From: Thiobacillus sp. UBA3361
GTDB lineage: Bacteria; Pseudomonadota; Gammaproteobacteria; Burkholderiales; Thiobacillaceae
Direction: 5' to 3'
DNA: 38,260 bases
Assembly (NCBI GenBank): GCA_002360535.1
Contig: DEQR01000050.1
Span: 1-38,260 of the forward strand
Every line of letters begins with the position of its first letter. Position 1 is the first letter of the stretch. The translations under genes were made by a program, and so were the position numbers. This document shows positions 1-6,593 of this stretch, piece by piece. A model generated the notes under the pieces. The model had not been told where the DNA came from and did not search any database. It saw only the letters and a program-made list of their open reading frames with translations.

Positions 1-364
1 GGTAATTCGGAGGTATAGGGTATCCCTTGCCATGAGCCCAAGTGACGAAAGTGGTCATGTCAATGTCACTGTTTTCGGTATTTTCAAGGTCCAGTTTCAA
101 GACCTTCAGCGAACCCGCCGCTATGCCGCTCTTGGCTAGCTCAAGCAAGTTCGCGAATTTGGAGGTGAAACGACCGAGCAGTTCATCACGCGTGCCCGGT
201 GGGTGCCGAAATTCAAGCGATTCGGGCGATAGGTCACAGAGTAAAGCTACAGCCTGCCAAAGCCGTGCATGTCTTTTCGTATTCCATATACCCCAATCTG
301 GCTTCGGAGTGCCCCACAGAGTTTGATTTTCCCGTTCTAGGTCAGCTCGAAGATCGTCCGACAT
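1..364 (-). CDS. Unknown element-borne protein, C-terminus outside window
   Basis: An open minus-strand frame of 121 codons starts with ATG at 362-364 and runs without a stop to the left edge, so the C-terminus is missing. It begins 4 bases after the integrase stop codon, which suggests one transcript. The N-terminus is acidic (MSDDLRADLERE) and is followed by a tryptophan-rich stretch (TLWGTPKPDWGIW). Near the edge it reads FVTWAHGKGYPIPP. A ride of the type 'F..WA...G..IPP' is, from memory, common in small unknown proteins of prophages and islands; this is an impression and not an assignment. No catalytic motif, signal peptide or membrane segment is visible. I see no clear Shine-Dalgarno, so translation may depend on the integrase ribosome. 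Function unknown. Confidence 0.6.
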   Translation of the reverse strand, partial: MSDDLRADLERENQTLWGTPKPDWGIWNTKRHARLWQAVALLCDLSPESLEFRHPPGTRDELLGRFTSKFANLLELAKSGIAAGSLKVLKLDLENTENSDIDMTTFVTWAHGKGYPIPPNY

Positions 365-368
365 AGTG

Positions 369-1580
369 CTATGCGGCTGTGTGAAGAGGGATGATCTGTG
401 CCCCCTCTTTCAGGTTGTCAAGGTAGTCTGACCATTCCTGCATCATTTTTCGGCGCTCGGCTAGATGAGCTGTACGGTTGTATGCCCTGCCATTGGGGTC
501 CTTCACTGAATGGGCCAACTGATGTTCGATGATGTCGGGCCGGTAGCCCAGAACCTCATCCAGGATGGTCCGAGCCATGGCCCGGAAGCCGTGCCCCGTC
601 ATTTCCTCTTTGGGAATACCCATGCGTCTGAATGCGGCTAGGATGGCATTGTCACTCATTGGACGGCCATTGGTACGGGCACCAGGAAATAGGTAGCGCC
701 CTCCCCCGGTCAATGCTTGCAGATCGGTGAGGATTTCCACGGCCTGCTTTGACAAGGGGACAATGTGCGGGGTATTGGTCTTGGTCACGATGTAACGCCA
801 CTCGGCTGCATCCAGGTCAACATCGGCCCATTCCGCCTTGCGCAACTCGCCGGGCCTGACAAAAACTAAAGGGGCCAGGCGCAGGGCATAGCGCACGATC
901 AGTGAGCCGCTATAGCAATCCATTGCCCTCAGCAACTCGGCAACCTGCTGCGGATCGGTTACCGCTGCGAAATGGTTTGCCTTGACAGGGGGTAGCGCCC
1001 CTTGCAGGTCAGCAGAAATGTCCCTCTGGGCACGGCCAGTGGCAATGGCGTATCGGAAGACCTGGCCACAGTTGCTCAATGCCCGATGGGCTGTCTCCAA
1101 GGCCCCCCGCTGCTCTATCCGTCGCACGGTCTCCAGAAGCCTAGGGGGTGATATCTCAGCGATGGGCTTATCCCCGAGCCATGGGAAGATGTCTCGCTCG
1201 AAACGCCTGATGGTTCGGTCGCCATGGCTTTCGCTCCAAGTCGGGGAGAACTTGGCATACCACTCCCGCGCGATCACCTCAAAGCTGTTGGTGGCACGGT
1301 CTTTCTTCGCAGCCTTCAGCGCCTTGCGATTCTCACCGGGGTCAACATCGACAGCCAGCAGCTTTCGAGCCTCATCCCGACGTGCACGGGCATCCTTCAG
1401 GGTAACATCTGGATAGACCCCCATGGATAGTGTCTTGCGCTTACCGTCAAAGCGGTAATCGAGGCGCCACCACCTTGAACCGTTGGGGTTTAGGAGCAGA
1501 TATAAGCCACCCCCGTCTGAGAGTTTGACTGACTTCTCAGTGGGCTTGGCGTTACGTATCGCAGTGTCGGTAAGTGCCAT
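369..1580 (-). CDS. P4-type tyrosine integrase (site-specific recombinase)
   Basis: A 403-aa integrase that would catalyse integration and excision of the element at ssrA. The N-terminal arm-binding domain (DUF4102 type) covers about residues 1-85, including the SDGGGLYLLL strand. A core-binding SAM-like domain follows (about 97-185) and then the catalytic domain. The expected active-site residues are present: R242 (in FVRPGEL), K267, the H330-x-x-R333 box (HGFR), H357 and the nucleophile Y367 (in AYNR), with the usual ERRKMMQEW tail. Length and domain order are typical, so the enzyme looks intact. The ATG at 1578-1580 has GGGAG about 8 bases upstream. The spacer between that site and the ATG is itself one copy of an 8-base repeat (TTACCGTC), hinting at autoregulation or Int binding. 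Confidence 0.95.
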   Translation of the reverse strand: MALTDTAIRNAKPTEKSVKLSDGGGLYLLLNPNGSRWWRLDYRFDGKRKTLSMGVYPDVTLKDARARRDEARKLLAVDVDPGENRKALKAAKKDRATNSFEVIAREWYAKFSPTWSESHGDRTIRRFERDIFPWLGDKPIAEISPPRLLETVRRIEQRGALETAHRALSNCGQVFRYAIATGRAQRDISADLQGALPPVKANHFAAVTDPQQVAELLRAMDCYSGSLIVRYALRLAPLVFVRPGELRKAEWADVDLDAAEWRYIVTKTNTPHIVPLSKQAVEILTDLQALTGGGRYLFPGARTNGRPMSDNAILAAFRRMGIPKEEMTGHGFRAMARTILDEVLGYRPDIIEHQLAHSVKDPNGRAYNRTAHLAERRKMMQEWSDYLDNLKEGAQIIPLHTAA

Positions 1581-1629
1581 GACGGTAACTCCCTTTGAAG
1601 GCAGATCACTTACCGTCTATGTTACCGTC
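1581..1629. promoter_or_regulatory. Three TTACCGTC octamers upstream of the integrase
   Basis: The octamer TTACCGTC occurs on the plus strand at 1610-1617 and 1622-1629, start to start 12 bases apart. Its inverse complement GACGGTAA lies at 1581-1588, directly against the integrase start codon and between the ribosome binding site and the ATG. An inverted plus a tandem copy within 49 bases looks like a protein-binding array. Candidates are arm-type sites for the integrase N-domain or an operator for integrase autorepression. The repeats are seen directly; the role is inferred. Confidence 0.45.
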
Positions 1630-1644
1630 AGCTACCACCGGATT

Positions 1645-1669
1645 TCAATGAACGTCTTTGAACAATTTA
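1645..1669. repeat. 25-bp imperfect direct repeat, copy 1
   Basis: This 25-base unit matches 1718-1742 at 21 of 25 positions. Each copy contains two ATTGAA-like hexamers (here AATGAA and TTTGAA) 10 bases apart, about one helical turn. The two copies are 73 bases apart start to start and flank the ssrA terminator hairpin. The position between integrase and ssrA suggests recombination arm or accessory sites. Confidence 0.5.
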
Positions 1670-1675
1670 GGACAA

Positions 1676-1718
1676 GAAAAAGGCCTTAACCCTTGTTTTG
1701 CTTGAGAGTTAAGGCCTT
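1676..1718 (-). terminator. Rho-independent terminator downstream of ssrA
   Basis: An 11-bp perfect stem joins 1680-1690 and 1708-1718 (AAGGCCTTAAC / GTTAAGGCCTT), with a 17-base loop. On the minus strand the stem is followed by TTTTTC, so it is oriented to end ssrA transcription 26 bases past the tmRNA 3' end. Because it lies on the element side of the ssrA 3' end, it may have been brought in by the element. Confidence 0.75.
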
Positions 1719-1742
1719 CATTGAACGTCATTGAATAATTAA
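1718..1742. repeat. 25-bp imperfect direct repeat, copy 2
   Basis: Partner of 1645-1669. It contains ATTGAA twice with a 10-base period, ends one base before the CCA end of ssrA, and shares its first base with the terminator stem. It is A/T-rich in an otherwise GC-rich neighbourhood. The position fits an integrase or IHF-type accessory site next to the attachment core; this is inference. Confidence 0.5.
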
Positions 1743-1743
1743 A

Positions 1744-2104
1744 TGGTGGAGGCGGCGGGGATCGAACCCGCGTCCGCAAGCCCTCTACAGCAAGTTCTAC
1801 ATACTTAGTCCGGTCATTTGGTTTTAACCCTTCTCACGCCGGCCGAACAGGCTTGAGTCTGGCGAGCCACCTATTTTTAACGCTGAACCAAGCGGCCCGG
1901 AGCAGCGCGATCCCGTGTAAATGACTCCTCAGCTGGTTGCCCAGCCCGGCCCACGGGCCTGCCGGTGAGGAGTCCGGCCATTAAGCGGCCAGAGCGTAGG
2001 TTTCGTCGTTGGCGACTATTGCGTTCCAGTTGGATTTACGAGGTGGCTGGGCCTCGGTATGCCCTCGTCTGCTTTGCAACCCACGTCGAAGCCAGGTCGC
2101 CCCC
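1744..2104 (-). ncRNA. ssrA: Transfer-messenger RNA (tmRNA)
   Basis: The 361-base minus-strand RNA rescues stalled ribosomes and tags their products for proteolysis together with SmpB. The 5' end (GGGGGCG, at 2104) pairs with CGCCTCC near the 3' end to form a 7-bp acceptor stem with one G-U pair, followed by ACCA. The 3' part carries the T-arm signature GGTTCGATTCC. The resume frame begins GCC AAC GAC GAA and encodes ANDETYALAA followed by TAA, with the usual TAGTC just before it. All hallmarks of a one-piece proteobacterial tmRNA are intact, so the adjacent insertion has not damaged the gene. A TTGAAC sequence (complement of 2142-2147) and a GATACA-like -10 (complement of 2116-2121) lie upstream, but their spacing is too long for a confident promoter call. 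Confidence 0.97.
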
Positions 2105-2177
2105 AGAGAAGTGATGTATCAGAGGTGTCCTGCGATAAAAAGTTCAACCGCCGGACGAATTCAGGCTACGCGCGCCG

Positions 2178-2837
2178 CTACAGGTAGTCAAGGATTTGGC
2201 CGGGATGGCGGATGAGGCCGCTGCCGCCCCATTCCTCCGGCGTGTCGTCCTCGGCCAGATAGCCGTACAGGGCGATCAAGGCGGGCATGCCGGCGGCAGT
2301 GGCGGCGCGGATGTCGCGCTCGGCATCCCCTACGTAGAGGCATTCCTCCGGCCGGCTGGCGGTCTTTCCGCAGGCGTGCAGCAGGGGGGCGGGATGGGGC
2401 TTGGAGTGGGCGCAGGTGTCGCCGGAGACGACGATGGCGGCCCGCGTCATGAGCCCCAGATGGGCCAGCAGGGGCTCGGTGTAGCGGGCCGGCTTGTTGG
2501 TGACCACGCCCCAGGCGAGGCCGGCGGCCTCGAGCCCGCCCAGTAGTTCACCAATGCCCGGAAAGATGCCCGAGCGCTCCGTCAGCCGGGTTTCGTAGAG
2601 GGCCAGGAATTCCCCGCGCAGGGTTTCGAAGCCGGCGTCCTCGGGGGTGAGGCCGAAGCCCACCCGGAGCAGTCCCCGTGTGCCGTGGGAGGCCTGGGGA
2701 CGGGTCAATGGGTCCGGCAGGGGCGCCATGCCCCGCCGCGCGCGCATCTCGTTGAGGGTGGCTGCCAGGTCCGGGGCGGTGTCCACCAGGGTGCCATCCA
2801 GGTCGAACAGGATGGTCTTGTAGGCGCCGCGAGGCAT
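2178..2837 (-). CDS. gph: Phosphoglycolate phosphatase (HAD family)
   Basis: A 219-aa HAD-superfamily hydrolase, most likely the Gph enzyme that removes 2-phosphoglycolate formed during DNA repair or by Rubisco oxygenation. Motif I is ILFDLDGTLVDT, with nucleophile D12 and acid/base D14. Motif II threonine sits in VVTNKPARY, the motif III lysine in SKPHPAPL, and the metal-binding motif IV is YVGDAERDI. A helical cap domain lies between motifs I and II. Length is normal. The ATG at 2837 lies 3 bases after the ubiG stop, so the two genes are almost certainly cotranscribed; ubiG-gph pairs are common in proteobacteria. Other HAD phosphatases of the same subfamily share these motifs, so the substrate is inferred from family and neighbourhood. 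Confidence 0.88.
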   Translation of the reverse strand: MPRGAYKTILFDLDGTLVDTAPDLAATLNEMRARRGMAPLPDPLTRPQASHGTRGLLRVGFGLTPEDAGFETLRGEFLALYETRLTERSGIFPGIGELLGGLEAAGLAWGVVTNKPARYTEPLLAHLGLMTRAAIVVSGDTCAHSKPHPAPLLHACGKTASRPEECLYVGDAERDIRAATAAGMPALIALYGYLAEDDTPEEWGGSGLIRHPGQILDYL

Positions 2838-2840
2838 GCC

Positions 2841-3536
2841 TCATGGACGCCGGCAGGCCAGCAGGTAGTTGACGTCCGTGTCCCGGCCCAGCTTGTAGGT
2901 CTTGTCCAGGGGATTGTAGGTCATGCCCTTGATCTGCACCGTGTCCAGGCCGGCGGCGCGGGTCATGGCGGCCAGCTCGGAGGGCTTCAGGAAGCGAGCC
3001 CATTCGTGGGTGCCCTTGGGCAGCATGTTGAGCAGGTACTCGGCGCCGACGATGGCCATGAAATAACTCTTGGCGTTGCGGTTGAGGGTGGACAGGAAGA
3101 CCCAGCCGCCGGGCTTGACCAGCCGGGCGCAGGCCTCCACCACCGAGGCGGGCTCGGGCACGTGTTCCAGCATCTCCATGCAGGTGACCACGTCGAACTC
3201 GCCCGGCCGCTGGTCAGCGTAGGCCTCGGCGGCGATCAACTGATAGTCCACCTTCTGGCCGGATTCCAGCAGGTGTAGCTTGGCCACCCGCAGGGCCTTG
3301 TCCGACAGATCGATGCCGGATACCCGCGCCCCCCGCCCGGCCATGGATTCGGCCAGGATGCCGCCGCCGCAGCCCACGTCCAGGACGTTCCGGCCGGCCA
3401 GACCGGCCAGGCCGTCGATCCAGTCCAGGCGCAACGGGTTGATGTCATGCAGGGGCTTGAATTCGGAGTTGGGGTCCCACCAGCGGTGGGCCAGGGCGCT
3501 GAATTTGTCCAGTTCGGCTTGATCGGCGTTGCTCAT
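2841..3536 (-). CDS. ubiG: Ubiquinone biosynthesis O-methyltransferase UbiG
   Basis: A 231-aa class I SAM-dependent methyltransferase that carries out both O-methylations in ubiquinone synthesis, acting at the membrane face with the Ubi complex. The N-terminal stretch FSALAHRWWDPNSEFKPLH is the typical UbiG lead-in. The SAM-binding motif I VLDVGCGGGILAE lies at about residues 50-62, and the acidic GIDLS follows motif I. The segment EMLEHVPEP is the family's post-motif region. Length matches the family (about 230-240 aa). It is followed after 3 bases by gph and preceded by a small unknown gene with a 17-base gap, forming a lysR / unknown / ubiG / gph run. Confidence 0.95.
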   Translation of the reverse strand: MSNADQAELDKFSALAHRWWDPNSEFKPLHDINPLRLDWIDGLAGLAGRNVLDVGCGGGILAESMAGRGARVSGIDLSDKALRVAKLHLLESGQKVDYQLIAAEAYADQRPGEFDVVTCMEMLEHVPEPASVVEACARLVKPGGWVFLSTLNRNAKSYFMAIVGAEYLLNMLPKGTHEWARFLKPSELAAMTRAAGLDTVQIKGMTYNPLDKTYKLGRDTDVNYLLACRRP

Positions 3537-3553
3537 GTCGGGTGTCGCAGGGG

Positions 3554-3964
3554 TTATCCGGAATCGCCGTCATTTTCCCCCGCGGGCCGGATCGGCGCCA
3601 GCGGTTCCGCCGGCACGCGGGTCTGGAGGTGGGCCTCGTAATGGCTGCGGAACACCCCTTCCAGCTCGTCGATCACCTCCCCAGCCGAGCGGCCGTGCAC
3701 CAGGTGCTGGGTCATGAGGGCCGAGGTGTCGTGCAGGAGCTTGCCCCGGTCCAGCATGGGGTAGGTGGCGGTCAGCCGCTTGATGGCCTTGACCACGTTT
3801 TCCCGGGCGGGACGGGGGATGTCCAGAGGGGTGTCGATGTTTTCAGAGTCGGCGGAGCCCCGGTCCCTGGCCAGCAAGAATTCGGCGTAGTCCAGCAGAC
3901 CCGCGCGGCGGGTTTCGGGCAGTGCCCGGAACAGGCGCAACAGGCGCCGTTCGTCCGCGGTCAT
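3554..3964 (-). CDS. Unknown 136-aa protein coupled to LysR regulator
   Basis: I do not recognise this protein. It starts at ATG 3962-3964, overlapping the lysR stop as ATGA, so it is probably translated by ribosomes leaving lysR. The N-terminal 35 residues (RLLRLFRALPETRRAGLLDYAEFLL) resemble the short helical element of antitoxin-like DUF2281 proteins, but the rest does not. A basic helix (NVVKAIKRLTATYP) follows in the middle. The C-terminal third contains HDTSALMTQHLVHGRSAGEVIDEL and ends in a proline/acidic tail. No membrane segment or signal peptide is visible. Composition and GC match the neighbours, so it is probably resident. It might modulate the regulator or belong with the ubiG side; both are guesses. 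Confidence 0.7.
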   Translation of the reverse strand: MTADERRLLRLFRALPETRRAGLLDYAEFLLARDRGSADSENIDTPLDIPRPARENVVKAIKRLTATYPMLDRGKLLHDTSALMTQHLVHGRSAGEVIDELEGVFRSHYEAHLQTRVPAEPLAPIRPAGENDGDSG

Positions 3965-4878
3965 AGGGCGATCTGGGTCTGGTTGCGGATCAGGGGGCTG
4001 GAGGAGAGAAAATCCAGGAAGGATTGCAGCAGCTTGCTGCGGAATTTTTCCTGGGGATAGACGAGGGAGAGTTGGCGCCGCAGGGGCGGGTCGAGGGGCA
4101 CGGCGGTCAGTTCGCCCAGGCGGATTTCCTTGGCCACGGTGGTGCTGGAGACGATGGCCACCCCCAGGCCGGCGGCCACGGCCCCCTTGACGGCTTCCCT
4201 GCTGCCCAGTTCCATGACCAGGTTCATTTCGTCCAGGTTGACGCCGTTCATCTTGAAGAAGTCGTCGATGCATTCCCTCGTGCCGGAACCCGTTTCCCGG
4301 CTGATGTAGGGCTCGGAGGCCACCTCGGCCGGCGTGACCGAGGAGCGCTTGGCCAGCCCGCAGAAGGGCGCGCAGATCATCACCAGTTCGTCCTCGCAGC
4401 ACACCTGGGTGACCAGGTTGGGGTGGTGGGAGGAGGATTCGATGAGGCCGATGTCCAGAGTATGGTCGGCCACCTTGTTCTCGATGATCTCCGAATTGGC
4501 CACCGTCAGCCGTGCCTGGGTCTCCGGGTGCTTCTGCTTGAACTCGCCCAGCAGGCGGGGAAGCATGTATTCGGCGATGGTGGTGGAGGCGCCGATGCAA
4601 ATGGGACCGCTGACCTGGCCGGTCAACTCGGAGATGCGCGCTTCCATCTCCGTGGTCAGGTTCAGGATGCGTTCGGCGAAATCCAGCGCCAGTTCGCCCG
4701 CCGGAGTGAGGGATATCTTGCCGTGGGAGCGCTCGAACAGCCGGGTGTTGAAATGCTCCTCCAGCTGCTTGACCTGGAAGGTGACGGCCGGCTGGGTCAT
4801 GAACAAGAGCTCAGCCGCCTTGGTGAAGGAAAGCTGTTTGGCTACGGTGTGAAAAACCTGCAGGCGACGATCGGCCAT
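3961..4878 (-). CDS. LysR-type transcriptional regulator
   Basis: A 305-aa LysR-family DNA-binding regulator. The N-terminal winged helix-turn-helix covers residues 1-60 (LSFTKAAELLFMTQPAVTFQVKQLEEHFNTRLFER), and the co-inducer-binding periplasmic-binding-protein fold follows from about residue 90 (GPICIGASTTIAEYMLPRLL). The effector is unknown; close relatives are variously annotated as CysB/YeiE-like or linked to sulfur or selenium metabolism, and I cannot choose among them. It is divergent from the LplT-like transporter across 226 bp that contain an ATAA-N5-TTAT dyad, as expected for an autoregulated LysR gene. It is the first gene of a run that continues through an unknown protein, ubiG and gph. 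Confidence 0.92.
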   Translation of the reverse strand: MADRRLQVFHTVAKQLSFTKAAELLFMTQPAVTFQVKQLEEHFNTRLFERSHGKISLTPAGELALDFAERILNLTTEMEARISELTGQVSGPICIGASTTIAEYMLPRLLGEFKQKHPETQARLTVANSEIIENKVADHTLDIGLIESSSHHPNLVTQVCCEDELVMICAPFCGLAKRSSVTPAEVASEPYISRETGSGTRECIDDFFKMNGVNLDEMNLVMELGSREAVKGAVAAGLGVAIVSSTTVAKEIRLGELTAVPLDPPLRRQLSLVYPQEKFRSKLLQSFLDFLSSSPLIRNQTQIAL

Positions 4879-4931
4879 GGAGACAACCCGGTGGTGAGAA
4901 CTGGCTGGTAATCAATTTTTTTTATTGAAGC

Positions 4932-4944
4932 ATAATTTGCTTAT
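4932..4944. promoter_or_regulatory. Candidate LysR-box dyad
   Basis: The 13-base sequence ATAATTTGCTTAT is a dyad of ATAA and TTAT separated by five bases, matching the T-N11-A form of LysR-type operators. It lies 54 bases upstream of the lysR start in the A/T-rich part of the divergent region. A run of eight T residues (4916-4923) lies between it and lysR. The match is seen directly; binding by the adjacent LysR protein is inferred. Confidence 0.4.
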
Positions 4945-4977
4945 AGAGGCCATCCCACCTTTGGGCTGTAAGGCCCG

Positions 4978-5018
4978 GCGGGCATGGACGCGGTAAGCAT
5001 TTCGGATGGCATGCCCGC
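4978..5018. repeat. Inverted repeat GCGGGCATG / CATGCCCGC before lplT
   Basis: A perfect 9-bp inverted repeat (4978-4986 and 5010-5018) with a 23-base loop lies upstream of the transporter gene. A TATAAC hexamer at 5031-5036 just downstream is a plausible -10 for the plus strand, but no good -35 is present at the right distance. The repeat could be an activator site or an RNA hairpin; the sequence alone does not decide. Confidence 0.35.
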
Positions 5019-5104
5019 GAGAGCGCGTGATATAACTCCGCAATGCATTGCCCGCATATGAACAATATTTTCTTCCCGCCCCTGCACTAGCCCTCACCTC
5101 CCGC

Positions 5105-6547
5105 ATGGACCGCGGCTTTTACATCATCATGGCGGCGCAATTCTTTTCCGCGCTGGCCGACAACGCTCTGTTGCTCGCCGCCATTGCCGCCCTGCGGGAA
5201 ATCCAGGCCCCCGCCGCCCTGGAACCCATGCTCAAGCTGTTCTTCACCATTTCCTACGTGGTGCTGGCGGCCTTCGTGGGGGCCTTCGCCGACTCCATGC
5301 CCAAGGGGCGGGTCATGTTCATCAGCAACCTGATCAAGGTGGGCGGCTGCCTGATGATGATCCTGGGCGTGCACCCCCTGTATGCCTACGCCATGGTGGG
5401 CCTGGGGGCGGCGGCCTACTCGCCGGCCAAGTACGGCATCCTCACCGAGTACCTGCCCCACAGCAAGCTGGTGGTGGCCAACAGCTGGATCGAGGGACTG
5501 ACCGTGGCGGCCATCATCCTGGGTACCATGGTGGGCGGCTGGCTGATCAGCCCGACCGTGAACCAGACCTTCCTGGCGATAGACGATCTGTTTTTCGACG
5601 GCGTCAGCGGCAGCCTGCTGAACTACAGCATGGCCACCATCGCCGTCCTGTACGGCATCGCCGCCCTGTTCAACCTGTGGGTACCCAACACGGGGGTCGA
5701 TCACCGCGTGTCGCACAAGAACCCCATTTTCCTGATTCGCGACTTCGCCCATTGCGTGGTGCTGCTGTGGCGAGACAAGCTGGGACAGATCACCCTGGCG
5801 GTGACCACCCTGTTCTGGGGGGCCGGCGCCACCCTGCAATTCATCATGCTGCGCTGGGCCGAAGAAGCCCTGCACATCCCCTTGCACCAGGCCACCTACC
5901 TGCAGGTGATCTTCGCCGTGGGCATCGCCGTGGGTGCGGTGCTGGCGGGCAGGCTGGTGCCCATCAGCCAATCCGTCAAGGTCATCGGTGTGGGGATCAT
6001 CATGGGCCTGGCGGCGCTGCTCATGGTGTTCATCCACAACCTGGTGCCGGCCGCCCTGCTGATGATCGCCGTGGGCGCCATGGCCGGCTTCTTCGTGGTG
6101 CCCATGAATGCCCTACTGCAGCACCGCGGCCACATCCTGATGGGCGCGGGCCATTCCATCGCCGTGCAGAACTTCAACGAGAACCTCTCCATCCTGGTCA
6201 TGCTCGGGCTGTATGCGGTGCTGGTGTGGGCGGACCTGTCGGTGCACGCGGTGATCGTGCTGTTCGGCCTATTCATGGTGGCGTCCATGTATATGGTCCG
6301 GCGCTGGCACCAGGCCAACATGCGCGACCACAGGGAGGAATTGGAGAGCCTGCTGGCCATCGCCTCCACCCTGCACCACGTGGCCCCCGCCGGCCACGCC
6401 CGCACCACCGCCGGCGACCTGCGCGAGGTGATTCCCCCGCCCGGCAAGATGATCGGCTCGGTCACCAAGCTGGCCCTCAGGCCACTGCGCGCCGCCCGAG
6501 ACCATACGCCCCTGATCCGCGGCCTGCGCCGACGCAAGAAGCACTAG
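5105..6547 (+). CDS. lplT: LplT-like lysophospholipid transporter (MFS)
   Basis: A polytopic inner-membrane transporter of the major facilitator superfamily, LplT subgroup. LplT flips lysophospholipids inward for re-acylation by Aas. The N-terminus MDRGFYIIMAAQFFSALADN is the family signature, followed by AFADSMPKGRVMF (the MFS loop 2-3 motif) and AAYSPAKYGILTEY. About twelve hydrophobic segments are visible. I chose ATG 5105 (480 aa) because the signature starts there; an in-frame ATG at 5048 would add 19 residues with no family match. Neither start has a good ribosome binding site. The protein is longer than E. coli LplT (397 aa), with roughly 75 extra basic, proline-containing residues after the last membrane segment, ending GLRRRKKH. 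No aas gene is adjacent. Confidence 0.85.
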   Translation: MDRGFYIIMAAQFFSALADNALLLAAIAALREIQAPAALEPMLKLFFTISYVVLAAFVGAFADSMPKGRVMFISNLIKVGGCLMMILGVHPLYAYAMVGLGAAAYSPAKYGILTEYLPHSKLVVANSWIEGLTVAAIILGTMVGGWLISPTVNQTFLAIDDLFFDGVSGSLLNYSMATIAVLYGIAALFNLWVPNTGVDHRVSHKNPIFLIRDFAHCVVLLWRDKLGQITLAVTTLFWGAGATLQFIMLRWAEEALHIPLHQATYLQVIFAVGIAVGAVLAGRLVPISQSVKVIGVGIIMGLAALLMVFIHNLVPAALLMIAVGAMAGFFVVPMNALLQHRGHILMGAGHSIAVQNFNENLSILVMLGLYAVLVWADLSVHAVIVLFGLFMVASMYMVRRWHQANMRDHREELESLLAIASTLHHVAPAGHARTTAGDLREVIPPPGKMIGSVTKLALRPLRAARDHTPLIRGLRRRKKH

Positions 6548-6593
6548 CCGGGCGCGGCACTCGCCGCCCCGAAGACAGACCGGCGGGAGAGGA

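Larger units (their letters stand above)
1..1743. mobile_element. Partial integrative element at the 3' end of ssrA
   Basis: This stretch abuts the 3' end of the tmRNA gene and holds a complete P4-type tyrosine integrase plus the start of an unknown gene that leaves the window on the left. The sequence is visibly lower in GC and codon bias than the core genes to the right. The 3' end of ssrA is a well-known target of tyrosine-integrase elements, because the attB core lies in the tRNA-like part and insertion restores the gene. The other att copy must lie left of the window, so the size and cargo are unknown. That this is an element end is inferred from the integrase/ssrA pairing; the att core was not delimited. 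Confidence 0.75.

Noticed and set aside
42..326. Plus-strand frame of 94 codons at the left edge
   Set aside because: The minus-strand frame over the same bases is open to the window edge, starts right after the integrase and has a more protein-like sequence.
5048..5104. Alternative upstream start for the transporter
   Set aside because: The 19 extra residues have no family match and no ribosome binding site; the conserved signature starts at 5105.
6548..6593. GC-rich hairpin between the transporter and TPM genes as a terminator
   Set aside because: The stem is interrupted and no T-tract follows on either strand.
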